64,000 nt of DNA from NCBI GenBank assembly GCA_965263065.1, contig CBDHGH010000003.1:620001-684000 (forward strand), read 5' to 3'. The DNA is from TK10-74A sp965263065. GTDB taxonomy: Bacteria > Chloroflexota > Dehalococcoidia > Bin125. The stretch's first letter is position 1, and each line of letters begins with the position of its first letter. Both the position numbers and the translations under genes were made by a program. This document shows, piece by piece, positions 42,896 through 50,927 of the stretch. The notes under the pieces were generated by a model that saw only the letters and a program-made list of their open reading frames with translations, did no database searches and had not been told where the DNA came from.

Positions 42896-43753
42896 CTAGC
42901 CGGGGGCGCCGGCGGGCTTGCGGGCCACGGCGATCAATCGCTCTCCCGCATCGTGCGGGGGGAGATCGTCGAGGTCGTACGAGGCGAAGCAACGCTCCGG
43001 CCGCAACCCCGCCGTCTCCAGCAGCCCTTCCAACTCGAAGCGGAAGATGTGGCGGAGCGGGAATCGTGCCAGCGTGCGGTGGACCACTCCGTCGCTCCGT
43101 GTTTCATCATACAGATACGTGATCCACTGGATTTGGATTGCCGGGGCGGGATCCGACGCGGCGAACTTCATCACGGTGTGGCCGCTGCGGGGGTCGGTGC
43201 GGGTCCATTGCAGGCGCGGCGTGGCGAGTTCCGGCGACCAATCGCCGGGGACGAAGGCGGGCAGATCGGCGACGAACCAGCCGCCGGGACGCAGCAGCCG
43301 CGCGACGTTGCGCAGCGCGTCCAACTGGTCGCCGCGGGTGAGGAGATGGCAGAGCCCCGCCAGCGGCACGATGACGAGGTCGAACGCGCCCGCCGCGAGG
43401 GCGGGATGGGGGGCCGGCCGGCGGATGTCGGCGTGCACGACCGTGACGCCGGCAGCGGGGTCGGCGAATCGCTCGCGGGCCTGCGCGAGCATGGCTGGGC
43501 TGGCGTCGATGCCGACGACGCGGCAGCCCGCGGCGGCGAGGTGCGCGGCGACGCGCCCCGTGCCCACCCCGACCTCGAGGACGGCCGGGCCGGCCGTCCG
43601 CGCGTACTCGCGATAGAGCGGCAGGTCGTCGGCGAGGGCGCCCATGTCGAGCTCGTAGAAGGGAGCGATGCGGGCCATGGCCGCCTCGATCTCGGCCGCG
43701 CCGACCGGGCGCCCGTCGGGGTCGATCAGCGGGGGGTCGATGGGAGCGGTCAT
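42896..43753 (-). CDS. class I SAM-dependent methyltransferase
   Basis: In this 285-residue protein motif I is VLEVGVGTGRVAAHLAAAG, followed by VVGIDASPAMLAQARERF and VIVPLAGLCHLLTR. It binds S-adenosylmethionine and methylates an unknown small molecule. The C-terminal part (RFPLRHIFRFELEGLLETAGL) is typical of small-molecule methyltransferases. Divergent from apt; the gap holds a tandem 16-mer motif. Confidence 0.88.
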   Translation of the reverse strand: MTAPIDPPLIDPDGRPVGAAEIEAAMARIAPFYELDMGALADDLPLYREYARTAGPAVLEVGVGTGRVAAHLAAAGCRVVGIDASPAMLAQARERFADPAAGVTVVHADIRRPAPHPALAAGAFDLVIVPLAGLCHLLTRGDQLDALRNVARLLRPGGWFVADLPAFVPGDWSPELATPRLQWTRTDPRSGHTVMKFAASDPAPAIQIQWITYLYDETRSDGVVHRTLARFPLRHIFRFELEGLLETAGLRPERCFASYDLDDLPPHDAGERLIAVARKPAGAPG

Positions 43754-43810
43754 GGGGGGTCTCGTGGCTCGGCGAGGCCGCGCGGCTCGCGGGCTGCCAG
43801 TACGGGCTGA

Positions 43811-43843
43811 CAGTATCAGTGACGGGCCAGTATCAATGACCGG
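43811..43843. repeat. tandem 16-mer direct repeat in the divergent methyltransferase-apt gap
   Basis: Two copies of CAGTATCARTGACSGG (43811-43826 and 43828-43843) differ at two bases and repeat every 17 bases. They could be an operator for the divergent promoters. A single duplicated sequence by chance is also possible. Confidence 0.5.
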
Positions 43844-43864
43844 CGATGGGGTCGGCGATCCGGT

Positions 43865-43894
43865 TTGACCACCGCTCGCGCGGCTGCGTAGCCT
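43865..43894 (+). promoter_or_regulatory. promoter of the apt operon
   Basis: TTGACC (43865-43870) and TAGCCT (43889-43894) are 18 bases apart. The leader is about 45 bases and ends with GGAGG before ATG 43945. Confidence 0.5.
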
Positions 43895-43944
43895 GCGGCT
43901 GCGCCGCCCACGAGAGCGCCGGCGGCAGATGCGGAGGACGAGCG

Positions 43945-44469
43945 ATGGTCGTGCAGGCTGACCTCCGGGCGCTGATCCGCGACATCCCCGACTTCCCGGC
44001 GCCGGGCATCCTGTTCCGCGACATCACGCCGCTGCTGGGCGACGCGGCGGCGTTCGGCCGGGCGCTGGATTGGTTCGCGGCGCTGCCGGCGGCGCGGGAG
44101 GCGACCGCGATCGTGGGGATCGAGTCGCGCGGGTTCATCTTCGGGGCGCCCGTGGCGGCGCGACTGGGGGTGGGGTTCGTGCCGGTGCGCAAGGAGGGCA
44201 AGTTGCCGCACGCGGCGCACGCCGAGGAGTACACGCTGGAGTACGGCACGAGCACGCTGGAGATCCACCGCGATGCGCTGTCGGCGGCGGACCGGGTGCT
44301 GGTCGTCGACGATCTGCTGGCGACCGGGGGCACGGCGCGGGCGGCGGCGCGGCTGATCGAGGTGACGGGGGCCAGTGTCGCCGGGCTGGCGTTCCTCATC
44401 GAGTTGGGCGAACTGGATGGGCGCGCGCTGCTGCCGGACTGTCCGGTCGACGCCCTGATCACGTATTGA
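43945..44469 (+). CDS. apt: adenine phosphoribosyltransferase
   Basis: This 174-residue protein salvages adenine to AMP with PRPP. It has the PRPP loop VLVVDDLLATGGTARAA, IESRGFIFGAPVAARLG for base recognition, and RKEGKLP. This is a canonical PRTase, in contrast to the divergent one at 4391. Next to it is methylthioadenosine phosphorylase, which produces the adenine. ATG 43945 follows GGAGG. Confidence 0.95.
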   Translation: MVVQADLRALIRDIPDFPAPGILFRDITPLLGDAAAFGRALDWFAALPAAREATAIVGIESRGFIFGAPVAARLGVGFVPVRKEGKLPHAAHAEEYTLEYGTSTLEIHRDALSAADRVLVVDDLLATGGTARAAARLIEVTGASVAGLAFLIELGELDGRALLPDCPVDALITY

Positions 44470-44480
44470 CCCGCCGACCG

Positions 44481-45374
44481 ATGCCCACGCCAACCCCCGA
44501 TCCCGCCACGCCCAACGCCGCGCTCGCGGTGATCGGTGGCTCGGGCTTCGCGCGCATGGCGGATCTCGGCGCGCCCCTGGTCTGGGAAACGACGACCCCG
44601 TTCGGGGCGCCCAGCGGGCCGATCACCATCGGCACGCTGCACGGCCGCCGCGTGGCCTTCCTGCCGCGGCACGGGCCGGGGCACTCGCTGCTGCCGGGGG
44701 AAGTGCCGTACCGGGCCAACGTCTGGGCGCTGAAGGCGCTGGGCGTGCAGGGCATCATCGCGGTGAGCGCGGTGGGGTCGCTGCGACAGGCGATCGCGCC
44801 CGGCGACATGGTCGTGCCCGACCAGATCATCGACCGCACGCGGCACGACCGTCCGGCGACGTTCTTCGGCGACGGCATCGTCGCGCACGTGGGCTTCGCC
44901 GACCCGTTCTGCGCCGACCTCAGCGCCCGGCTCGTGGCGGGCTGCGCCGCCGTGGGCGGGCGGGTGCATGCGGGGGGCACCTACATCGCGATGGAGGGGC
45001 CGCTGTTCTCGACCCGCGCCGAATCGCACCTCTACCGATCCTGGGGCGGATCGATCATCGGCATGACGGCGCTGCCCGAGGCGAAGCTGGCCCGCGAGGC
45101 CGAGATCGCCTACGCGATGCTGGCCACCGCGACCGACTACGACGTCTGGCACGAGACCGAGGCGGATGTGTCGGTCGAGGTGGTGCTGGCGCGGCTGCGC
45201 GAGAACGTCGCGCGGGCGCAGCGGGCCGTCGCCGAGACGATCCGCGTCCTGCCGGCCGACTGGACGAGCACGGCCCGGGGCGCCCTGCGGCACGCGATCG
45301 TGACGGACCCGTCGCGGATCCCCGCCCGTGTACGGCGCGACCTGGCGCCGATCATCGGGGAGTACCTGCCATGA
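44481..45374 (+). CDS. mtnP: S-methyl-5'-thioadenosine phosphorylase
   Basis: This 297-residue protein has the MTAP/PNP signature: AVIGGSGFARM at the phosphate loop, FLPRHGPGHSLLP, YIAMEGPLFSTRAES and ATDYDVWH. It splits methylthioadenosine, the by-product of polyamine or lactone synthesis, into adenine (for Apt) and methylthioribose 1-phosphate. The gap to apt is 11 bases, and its stop overlaps the kinase start by four. Confidence 0.93.
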   Translation: MPTPTPDPATPNAALAVIGGSGFARMADLGAPLVWETTTPFGAPSGPITIGTLHGRRVAFLPRHGPGHSLLPGEVPYRANVWALKALGVQGIIAVSAVGSLRQAIAPGDMVVPDQIIDRTRHDRPATFFGDGIVAHVGFADPFCADLSARLVAGCAAVGGRVHAGGTYIAMEGPLFSTRAESHLYRSWGGSIIGMTALPEAKLAREAEIAYAMLATATDYDVWHETEADVSVEVVLARLRENVARAQRAVAETIRVLPADWTSTARGALRHAIVTDPSRIPARVRRDLAPIIGEYLP

Positions 45375-46321
45375 CGGCCGGGCCCGCGACGGCGGCGGTG
45401 GCGATCGTGGGGGCGGTGACGTTCGACGACATCGCAACGCCGGCGGCCTCCGTGCGGCGGGAGCTGGGGGGGTCGGCGCCGTACGCGGCGCTGGCGGCGT
45501 CGCTGCTGGGACCGGTACAGCTGGTGTCGGTCGTGGGCGACGACGCCCCGCCGGCCTGGCTCGATCGCCTGGCCGGGCGGGGGATCGACGTCTCCGGCGT
45601 GCGCGTCGTCCCGGGGCCGACGTTCCACTGGAGCTGCCGCTACCGCGCCAACCTGGAGGACCGGGACACCGTCTTCTCGCGGCCCGGCACATTCGCGACG
45701 GCGCGGCTTGAGGCGCCCCACGACGCGGCGCGGGTGTCGCACGTCTTCCTGAGTTCCAGCGACGCGGAGCAGAACCGGGCCGCGATCGCGGCGTACCGGG
45801 GGCGCCGCCTGACGATGCTGGACACGATCGAGGGGGAGATCGTGCGGGCGCGGCCGGCCCTGCTCGACACCGTCGCCGAGGTCGACATCGTCTCGATCAA
45901 CGACTCCGAGGCGCGGCTGCTGATCGGCGCATCGGGGACAATGCCGCGGGCCGATCTGGCGACGCGGACGCTGGCCCTGCTGACGCGGCTGGGGGCGCAA
46001 ACGCTGCTGCTGAAGCACGGCCCCGGCGGCGTGACGCTGGCCGACGCGCGCGGGCTGCGCCGGGTGGCCGCGGCGCGGGCCGCGCGGGTGGTCGACCCGA
46101 CGGGGGCCGGGGACGCGTTCGCGGGGGCGGCGCTGGCGGCGCTGGCGCGCGGCGCGTCGCTGGAGGACGCGGTGCGCTGGGGCTGCGCGACGGCCTCGTT
46201 CGTGGTGGAGGCGTTTGGCATGGCGCGCCTCTGGGAGATCGGCCGCGGGGATGTGGAACGGCGCGCCGCGACGATCCCCGCCGCCGCGCCGCTGCCCGCG
46301 GTGGAACGGGCGCTGTCGTGA
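45371..46321 (+). CDS. PfkB-family sugar/nucleoside kinase
   Basis: This 316-residue protein has GGSAPYAALAASLLG near residue 33, the substrate-binding signature of ribokinase-like kinases, and DPTGAGDAFAGAALAAL with catalytic Asp near residue 243. The position after mtnP suggests a role with ribose-type or nucleoside products of salvage, but sugar specificity is open. ATGA overlap with mtnP. Confidence 0.9.
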   Translation: MTAGPATAAVAIVGAVTFDDIATPAASVRRELGGSAPYAALAASLLGPVQLVSVVGDDAPPAWLDRLAGRGIDVSGVRVVPGPTFHWSCRYRANLEDRDTVFSRPGTFATARLEAPHDAARVSHVFLSSSDAEQNRAAIAAYRGRRLTMLDTIEGEIVRARPALLDTVAEVDIVSINDSEARLLIGASGTMPRADLATRTLALLTRLGAQTLLLKHGPGGVTLADARGLRRVAAARAARVVDPTGAGDAFAGAALAALARGASLEDAVRWGCATASFVVEAFGMARLWEIGRGDVERRAATIPAAAPLPAVERALS

Positions 46322-46331
46322 GGAGGCGGCC

Positions 46332-47297
46332 GTGACCGACGCATTGCGCCGTGAGGGCCGGGCGCGGCGCGAGGGCTGGGCGCGGCAAGACTTCGTGCTG
46401 CGGGAGTCGCGCGATCCCCAAGCGCTGGCGGCGATCCTGGGGCGGGACCGGCTGCACGCCGCCTACGCGCTGGCGCAGTTGGACCCCGAGGCGTTCGACC
46501 ACGCCCGCTACTGGCTGTGCGAAGGCCCGGCGGGATCGGCCGCGGGCGGGGCGGGGCGGGTGAGCCTGGTCTGCCACTCGCAGGCGGGGCTGGGCGACAC
46601 GACCTACGTCATGGGCCCGCCCGAGGGGGTGGCGCACATCCTGTCGCTGCACCCGGGGCCGTATCAGACGTTCATCACGGCGCGACCGGCGCACCTCGAA
46701 GCGCTGGCGTCGGCCTACCGGCTACGCAACCCTCGCACGATGCGGCGCATGCACGTGACCCGCGACAACTTCCTAACAGCGCCGGGAACAGCGCCGGGAA
46801 CAGCGCCGCGAGCAGCGCCGGGGCCGGCGTTCCGGCTGCGTCCCACGCACGTGCGGGCGCTCAACCGGCTCTACAGCAGCGAGGGGGCCCCGGCGTCGTA
46901 TGGGGCGCGGCACCTTCGGGAGGGCTGCTACTACGGCGTCCAGCACGAGGGGGAGCTGCTGGCGGTGGCGGGGACGCACTCGCTGAGCGCCCGGGCCGGG
47001 GTCGCGGTGCTGGGCAACGTCTTCACGCACCCCGCGGCCCGCGGGCGGGGCCTGGCGACGCTCACCACCAGCGCCGTCACGGCGGCGCTCCTGGCGGGCC
47101 ATCCCGACGTCGTGCTGTCCGTCGAGCCGGAGAACGGGCCGGCGGTCCGGGCCTACCGGCGGCTGGGCTACCGCGACGTGGGCGCGATCGTGGAAGCGCA
47201 GGGGCAGCGCCGGGCGGGCAGCGTGACGACGGCGCTGCGCCGCCGCCTGGCGGCGTACCGGGGCCGTCACGCGGGCGTGGAGATCGTGCGCGGCTGA
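46332..47297 (+). CDS. GNAT-family acetyltransferase
   Basis: These 321 residues have an N-terminal half similar to a degenerate first GNAT domain (AAILGRDRLHAAYALAQLD) and a C-terminal half with NVFTHPAARGRGLATLTTSAVTAAL, the acetyl-CoA loop, and SVEPENGPAVRAYRRLGYRDV. A short stretch GTAPGTAPRAAPGPA is a tandem low-complexity hinge between them. GTG 46332 has AGGAGG upstream; it ends the salvage operon. Substrate unknown. Confidence 0.85.
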   Translation: MTDALRREGRARREGWARQDFVLRESRDPQALAAILGRDRLHAAYALAQLDPEAFDHARYWLCEGPAGSAAGGAGRVSLVCHSQAGLGDTTYVMGPPEGVAHILSLHPGPYQTFITARPAHLEALASAYRLRNPRTMRRMHVTRDNFLTAPGTAPGTAPRAAPGPAFRLRPTHVRALNRLYSSEGAPASYGARHLREGCYYGVQHEGELLAVAGTHSLSARAGVAVLGNVFTHPAARGRGLATLTTSAVTAALLAGHPDVVLSVEPENGPAVRAYRRLGYRDVGAIVEAQGQRRAGSVTTALRRRLAAYRGRHAGVEIVRG

Positions 47298-47346
47298 CCG
47301 GAACCGCAGCCCCTCACTTCGGATGCGACGGCGTGCGGCCGGGCGC

Positions 47347-47418
47347 GGGAACCTCACCCCCTCCGGTTCCCCCTCTCCAGCGCTTCCGCTGGAGAGGGGG
47401 TGAGGGGGTAAGGTTCCC
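47347..47418. repeat. palindromic repeat element, copy E
   Basis: The outer arms GGGAACCTCACCCCCT and AGGGGGTAAGGTTCCC nearly match, and the inner stem CCCCCTCTCCAGCG (47369-47382), loop CTTC and CGCTGGAGAGGGGG (47387-47400) is perfect. It lies between convergent genes, and could terminate both, but no T tract is present. Confidence 0.8.
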
Positions 47419-47429
47419 GACGTCGCGCG

Positions 47430-49808
47430 TCAGACGGGCTTCTGCGCGGCGTAGGTGCTCATGTAGTCCAGGAGGCCGAAGGGCCCACCCTTGGGCCAGT
47501 TGACGTCGCTGCGGGTCATGATGCCGGACGGCGGCTCGACGATGAAGATCATGTACGCGCGGCGCGCGTGCTCCAGGATGAACTCCGTGATCAGTTCGAG
47601 GCGCCGCTCGCGATCCAACTCGCCCTTCTGCGCGTTGTACATCTCGTCCATGTCGGGTTCCGGGGGCGCCGCGATGGCCCAATCGCCACGAGGCCCGGCG
47701 CAACACTCCCACGGCTGTGAGATATCAGGGATGGGGCTGCCCCAGAACCACCACAGACCCGGCTTGGCGTCTTCTTTGCCGCGCACGTACTCGTCGGTGA
47801 AGTACTCGCTAATGGGGACCGACACGAGATCCACCCGGATGCCGACCGTGGTCAGATCCTGCGCGACCGCCAGCGCCATGTCCGTCATGTACGAGCCGCC
47901 GTGGGCGGGCGTGTAGTACAGGGGGGTATTGAAGCCGTCCGGGTAGCCGGCCTCGGCCAGCAGCGCCCGCGCCCGCCCGGGGTCGTAAGCGTAGGTGACT
48001 TCCTGCAACTGCTCCGGCGTCGGGAAGCCCTCGGTGCTGCTGTGCGCGACGAAGGACTGCTCCCCCACGCCCGCCAGGAGGTTGTCGATCAGGGACTGGC
48101 GGTTGATCGCGTGGTTCGCGGCCCGGCGGACGCGGACATCCAGGAACGGGTTGGGGCTGCCGTCGTCCATCGTCTGGGTCCACAGGTTGGGATAGAGGTT
48201 CTGGATGGCCCACGAGATGGCGGGTCCGAACTGGACGGTAAAGTCGGGGTCGTCCAGGAACGGCTCGACGACGTCGGGACCCAGGGACGGCACCAGGTCG
48301 ATCTCGCCGGCCTCCAGGCCGGCCAAGCGCGACTGGAGCTCGGGCCGCACCAGGACCGTCAGCTGTTTGTTGTGGGGCACGTGCGGCACCCGGACGGGGT
48401 GGTCGATCGGGAGGAAGTGGTCCTCGAAGCGCTCGAAGACGAAGTCCTCGTCGTCCGTGTGGCTGACGAAGCGGTAGGGGCCCGTGCCCATCGAGGATTG
48501 GTCCACCGCGCGGTCGCCGCGCCGCTCCGTGTCCGCCCGCGACACGACTGCCGTATTGCTGACCGCGGTCAGACTGACGGCGAGGAAGCCCAAATTGGGA
48601 TCGCCGATCTCGATCGCCCAGGTGCGATCGTCCACGGCCTCGTTCCGGACGATGCCCTGGACCGCCCATGCGTTCGCGGGGGTCCAGCCGCCGGGGTGAT
48701 CGGTCGTCGCGCCGCCGTCGTGATATGCGGCGCCGCCGCCCACACGCTCGTGGCTGAACGCCACGTCGTGGGCGGTGAGGATCGAGCCGTCATGGAACGG
48801 CGCCGGGGTGATCGCCGCCCGGATCGTGACGGGGTCGATCCACTCCGGCATGGCGAGATGGGCGGCCACGGAGTTATCGCGGGGATCCAGATCAAGGGCT
48901 GCGCTGAAGACGGCGCCATCGGCGAAGTCGTTGGCGAAGCTGGCGCTGCTGTGCGGATCCAGGCCGCCGCTGTCGTGGGTGGCTGCGGTGACGATCGAGG
49001 CGTCCAGATCGACCTGGTCGAGCGGCCAGGGCACGGAGAAGTCGGGGTCCTCGCCGGCGACTTCGGCGGCGATGGCCGCCGCCGCCGCGCTGGCGGCCTC
49101 CCCGGCCGCCTCGGCGGCCTCTTGGGCGGCGGCGACGGCGGCGGCGGCGGTCTCGGCCGCGGCTTCGGCGGTCTCCTGGGCCGTGGCGGCAGCCTCCCCG
49201 GCGGCGGCGGACGCCTCCCCGGCGGCAGCCGCGGCGGCGGCGGCGGCTTCGGCGGCGGCGTCGATAGCGGCCTGGGCGGCGGCCGCGGTGGCGGTGCCGG
49301 CCTCGACCGCGGCAGCCGCGTCGCGGGCGGCCTGGGCGGCGGCCTCGGCGGCCTGAGCAGCGGCGTCCGCGACGGCCGCGGCTGCGGCGTCACCGGCCGC
49401 GGATGCGGCGTCGGCGGCCTGGGCGGCCGCGGCAGCCGCGGCTTCGGCGGCGGCGGCCGCGTTGGCGGCGTCCTCCGACTCGGCCGCCTCGGCGGCCAAG
49501 GCGGCGGCGGCATCGGCGGCGTCGGCGGCCTGCGAAGCCGCAGCGGCGGCCTCGGATGCGGCGGCCGACGCCTCGGACGCGGCGGCCGACGCTTCACCCG
49601 CGGCACTGGCCGCGGCGCTCGCGTCACCCGCCGCGGCGTCGATCGCCGACGTATCGACCGCGGCCGGCGCGGCGTCATCGTCGTCGTCGCCGCAGCCGAC
49701 CAGCGCAAGGCCGGCCGCTCCAACGCCAGCCTTCGCGCTGGCTCCCAACATGGTGCGACGCGAGATCTTTCGCTGTCGCAGACTCGTCCAATGGTTGCGG
49801 TCGCTCAT
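47430..49808 (-). CDS. second ABC transporter substrate-binding protein (SBP family 5), Tat lipoprotein with Ala-rich stalk
   Basis: This 792-residue paralogue of the protein at 31965 starts with nearly the same signal (ISRRTMLGASAKAGVG, lipobox LVGC) and has the same PWPLDQVDLDA junction after the stalk. Its Ala/Glu/Ser stretch is longer (about 58-255). The family 5 domain has FHDGSILTAHDVAFSHER and the same order of blocks. It has no permease next to it, so it may use the permeases at 29967-31795 with another ligand. Palindromic repeats E and F flank the gene. Confidence 0.88.
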   Translation of the reverse strand: MSDRNHWTSLRQRKISRRTMLGASAKAGVGAAGLALVGCGDDDDDAAPAAVDTSAIDAAAGDASAAASAAGEASAAASEASAAASEAAAAASQAADAADAAAALAAEAAESEDAANAAAAAEAAAAAAAQAADAASAAGDAAAAAVADAAAQAAEAAAQAARDAAAAVEAGTATAAAAQAAIDAAAEAAAAAAAAAGEASAAAGEAAATAQETAEAAAETAAAAVAAAQEAAEAAGEAASAAAAAIAAEVAGEDPDFSVPWPLDQVDLDASIVTAATHDSGGLDPHSSASFANDFADGAVFSAALDLDPRDNSVAAHLAMPEWIDPVTIRAAITPAPFHDGSILTAHDVAFSHERVGGGAAYHDGGATTDHPGGWTPANAWAVQGIVRNEAVDDRTWAIEIGDPNLGFLAVSLTAVSNTAVVSRADTERRGDRAVDQSSMGTGPYRFVSHTDDEDFVFERFEDHFLPIDHPVRVPHVPHNKQLTVLVRPELQSRLAGLEAGEIDLVPSLGPDVVEPFLDDPDFTVQFGPAISWAIQNLYPNLWTQTMDDGSPNPFLDVRVRRAANHAINRQSLIDNLLAGVGEQSFVAHSSTEGFPTPEQLQEVTYAYDPGRARALLAEAGYPDGFNTPLYYTPAHGGSYMTDMALAVAQDLTTVGIRVDLVSVPISEYFTDEYVRGKEDAKPGLWWFWGSPIPDISQPWECCAGPRGDWAIAAPPEPDMDEMYNAQKGELDRERRLELITEFILEHARRAYMIFIVEPPSGIMTRSDVNWPKGGPFGLLDYMSTYAAQKPV

Positions 49809-49883
49809 GGCAAGATCCTTCCTGGATTCCGGGCTGGCCTCATGTGGGACGGCCCGGTGCCGGAGCCGCCCTAAGCATAGATC

Positions 49884-49904
49884 GGGGGGGGGGGTGGGGG
49901 GGGG
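49884..49904. repeat. G11-T-G9 homopolymer tract upstream of the second binding-protein gene
   Basis: Eleven G, one T and nine G lie 76-96 bases before ATG 49808, between the AT-rich promoter area (TATAAA-like at about 49913) and the gene. The tract can change length by slippage and can form a G-quadruplex. A consensus artefact of assembly is possible. Confidence 0.6.
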
Positions 49905-49983
49905 TCTAGCGTTTTATAGTAATCGTGGTGTAAAATTATTTTTACGCCCGTTGACGGGGGGATTTGTGTCCGTTTAGGGCGGC

Positions 49984-50049
49984 GGGAACCGCACCCTCCG
50001 GTCCCCCCTCTCCAGCGCTTCAGCTGGAGAGGGGGCCAGGGGGTGAGGT
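49984..50049. repeat. palindromic repeat element, copy F
   Basis: GGGAACC opens the element; the stem CCCCCTCTCCAGC (50004-50016), loop GCTTCA and GCTGGAGAGGGGG (50023-50035) is perfect, followed by AGGGGGTGAGGT. It lies after rpsI, the last ribosomal gene, and could end that operon's transcript. Confidence 0.8.
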
Positions 50050-50071
50050 CAGGCGGTCGGTGGGGGCCGAC

Positions 50072-50476
50072 TTAGCGCTTGGTGTACTGCGGGGCCTTGC
50101 GCGCGCGCTTGAGGCCGGGCTTCTTGCGTTCCTTGACGCGCGCGTCGCGGGTCAGCATGCCGGCGCGCTTGAGGGTGGGGCGCAGGCCGGCGTCGGCCTC
50201 GATCAGGGCGCGGGCGATGCCCAGGCGGATGGCGCCGGCCCAGCCGCTGCGCCCGCCGCCGGTGCACTTGATCTGGGCGTTGAAGCGGCCCTCCATCTCG
50301 GTGACGGCCAGCGGCTCCAGGTACTCCCGGCGCTGGACCTCGCGGGTGAAGAACTCCTCGGCGGGCTTGCCGTTGACGACGACGGCGCCGGCGCCGGGGT
50401 AGAGCCGCACGCGGGCGACGGCCTCCTTGCGCCGGCCGACGCCGTAGTAGTAGTGCTGCGGGGGGCTGGTGGTCAT
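50072..50476 (-). CDS. rpsI: ribosomal protein S9
   Basis: This 134-residue protein has YGVGRRKEAVARVRL at the start and KARKAPQYTKR at the end, the basic tail that reaches the P-site tRNA. It is paired with rplM, as in most bacteria. ATG 50476 begins MTTSPPQ and lies just one base after the rplM stop. Confidence 0.97.
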   Translation of the reverse strand: MTTSPPQHYYYGVGRRKEAVARVRLYPGAGAVVVNGKPAEEFFTREVQRREYLEPLAVTEMEGRFNAQIKCTGGGRSGWAGAIRLGIARALIEADAGLRPTLKRAGMLTRDARVKERKKPGLKRARKAPQYTKR

Positions 50477-50477
50477 G

Positions 50478-50927
50478 CTATTCCTCCGTCGTGGCGGCCG
50501 GCGCCGTCGCGGCGATCTGCCCGGCATGGGGATGATGCGGGCCGGCGTAGACCCGCAGGTGGCCGAATTGGCGTGCGCCGATGCGGTTCTTGGGCAGCAT
50601 GCCCTTGACCGCCTTCTCGACGGCGCGCTCGGGGTAGCGCTGGATGAGGTCCTTGAAGGGCATCTGTCGCAGGCCGCCGGGGTAGCCCGAGTGGCGGTAG
50701 TACATCTTCTGCTCGCGCTTGTTGCCGGTGACCGCGACGCGCTCGGCGTTGATCACGACGACGTAGTCGCCCACGTCGAGGGCGGGGGTGTAGGCGGGCT
50801 TGTGCTTGCCGCGCAGCAGGATGGCGATCTCGGTGGCGACGCGCCCCAGGGGACGGTCGGCCACGTCGATCACGTGCCAGGTGCGCTCGACCTCAGCGGC
50901 GCGGACGGCGTGGGTCTTCGGTGTCAT
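50478..50927 (-). CDS. rplM: ribosomal protein L13
   Basis: This 149-residue protein shows AEVERTWHVIDVADRPLGRVAT, LLRGKHKPAYTP and AVKGMLPKN, all standard. Start at 50927 (MTPKTHAVRAAEVE) is chosen by family length; ATGs at 50948 and 50936 in the same frame remain possible. The beginning overlaps the end of truA by 35 bases. Confidence 0.93.
   Translation of the reverse strand: MTPKTHAVRAAEVERTWHVIDVADRPLGRVATEIAILLRGKHKPAYTPALDVGDYVVVINAERVAVTGNKREQKMYYRHSGYPGGLRQMPFKDLIQRYPERAVEKAVKGMLPKNRIGARQFGHLRVYAGPHHPHAGQIAATAPAATTEE

Noticed and set aside
31831..50049. Palindromic repeats as a CRISPR array
   Set aside because: Copies are kilobases apart, lack regular spacers and have variable stems; no cas genes are present.
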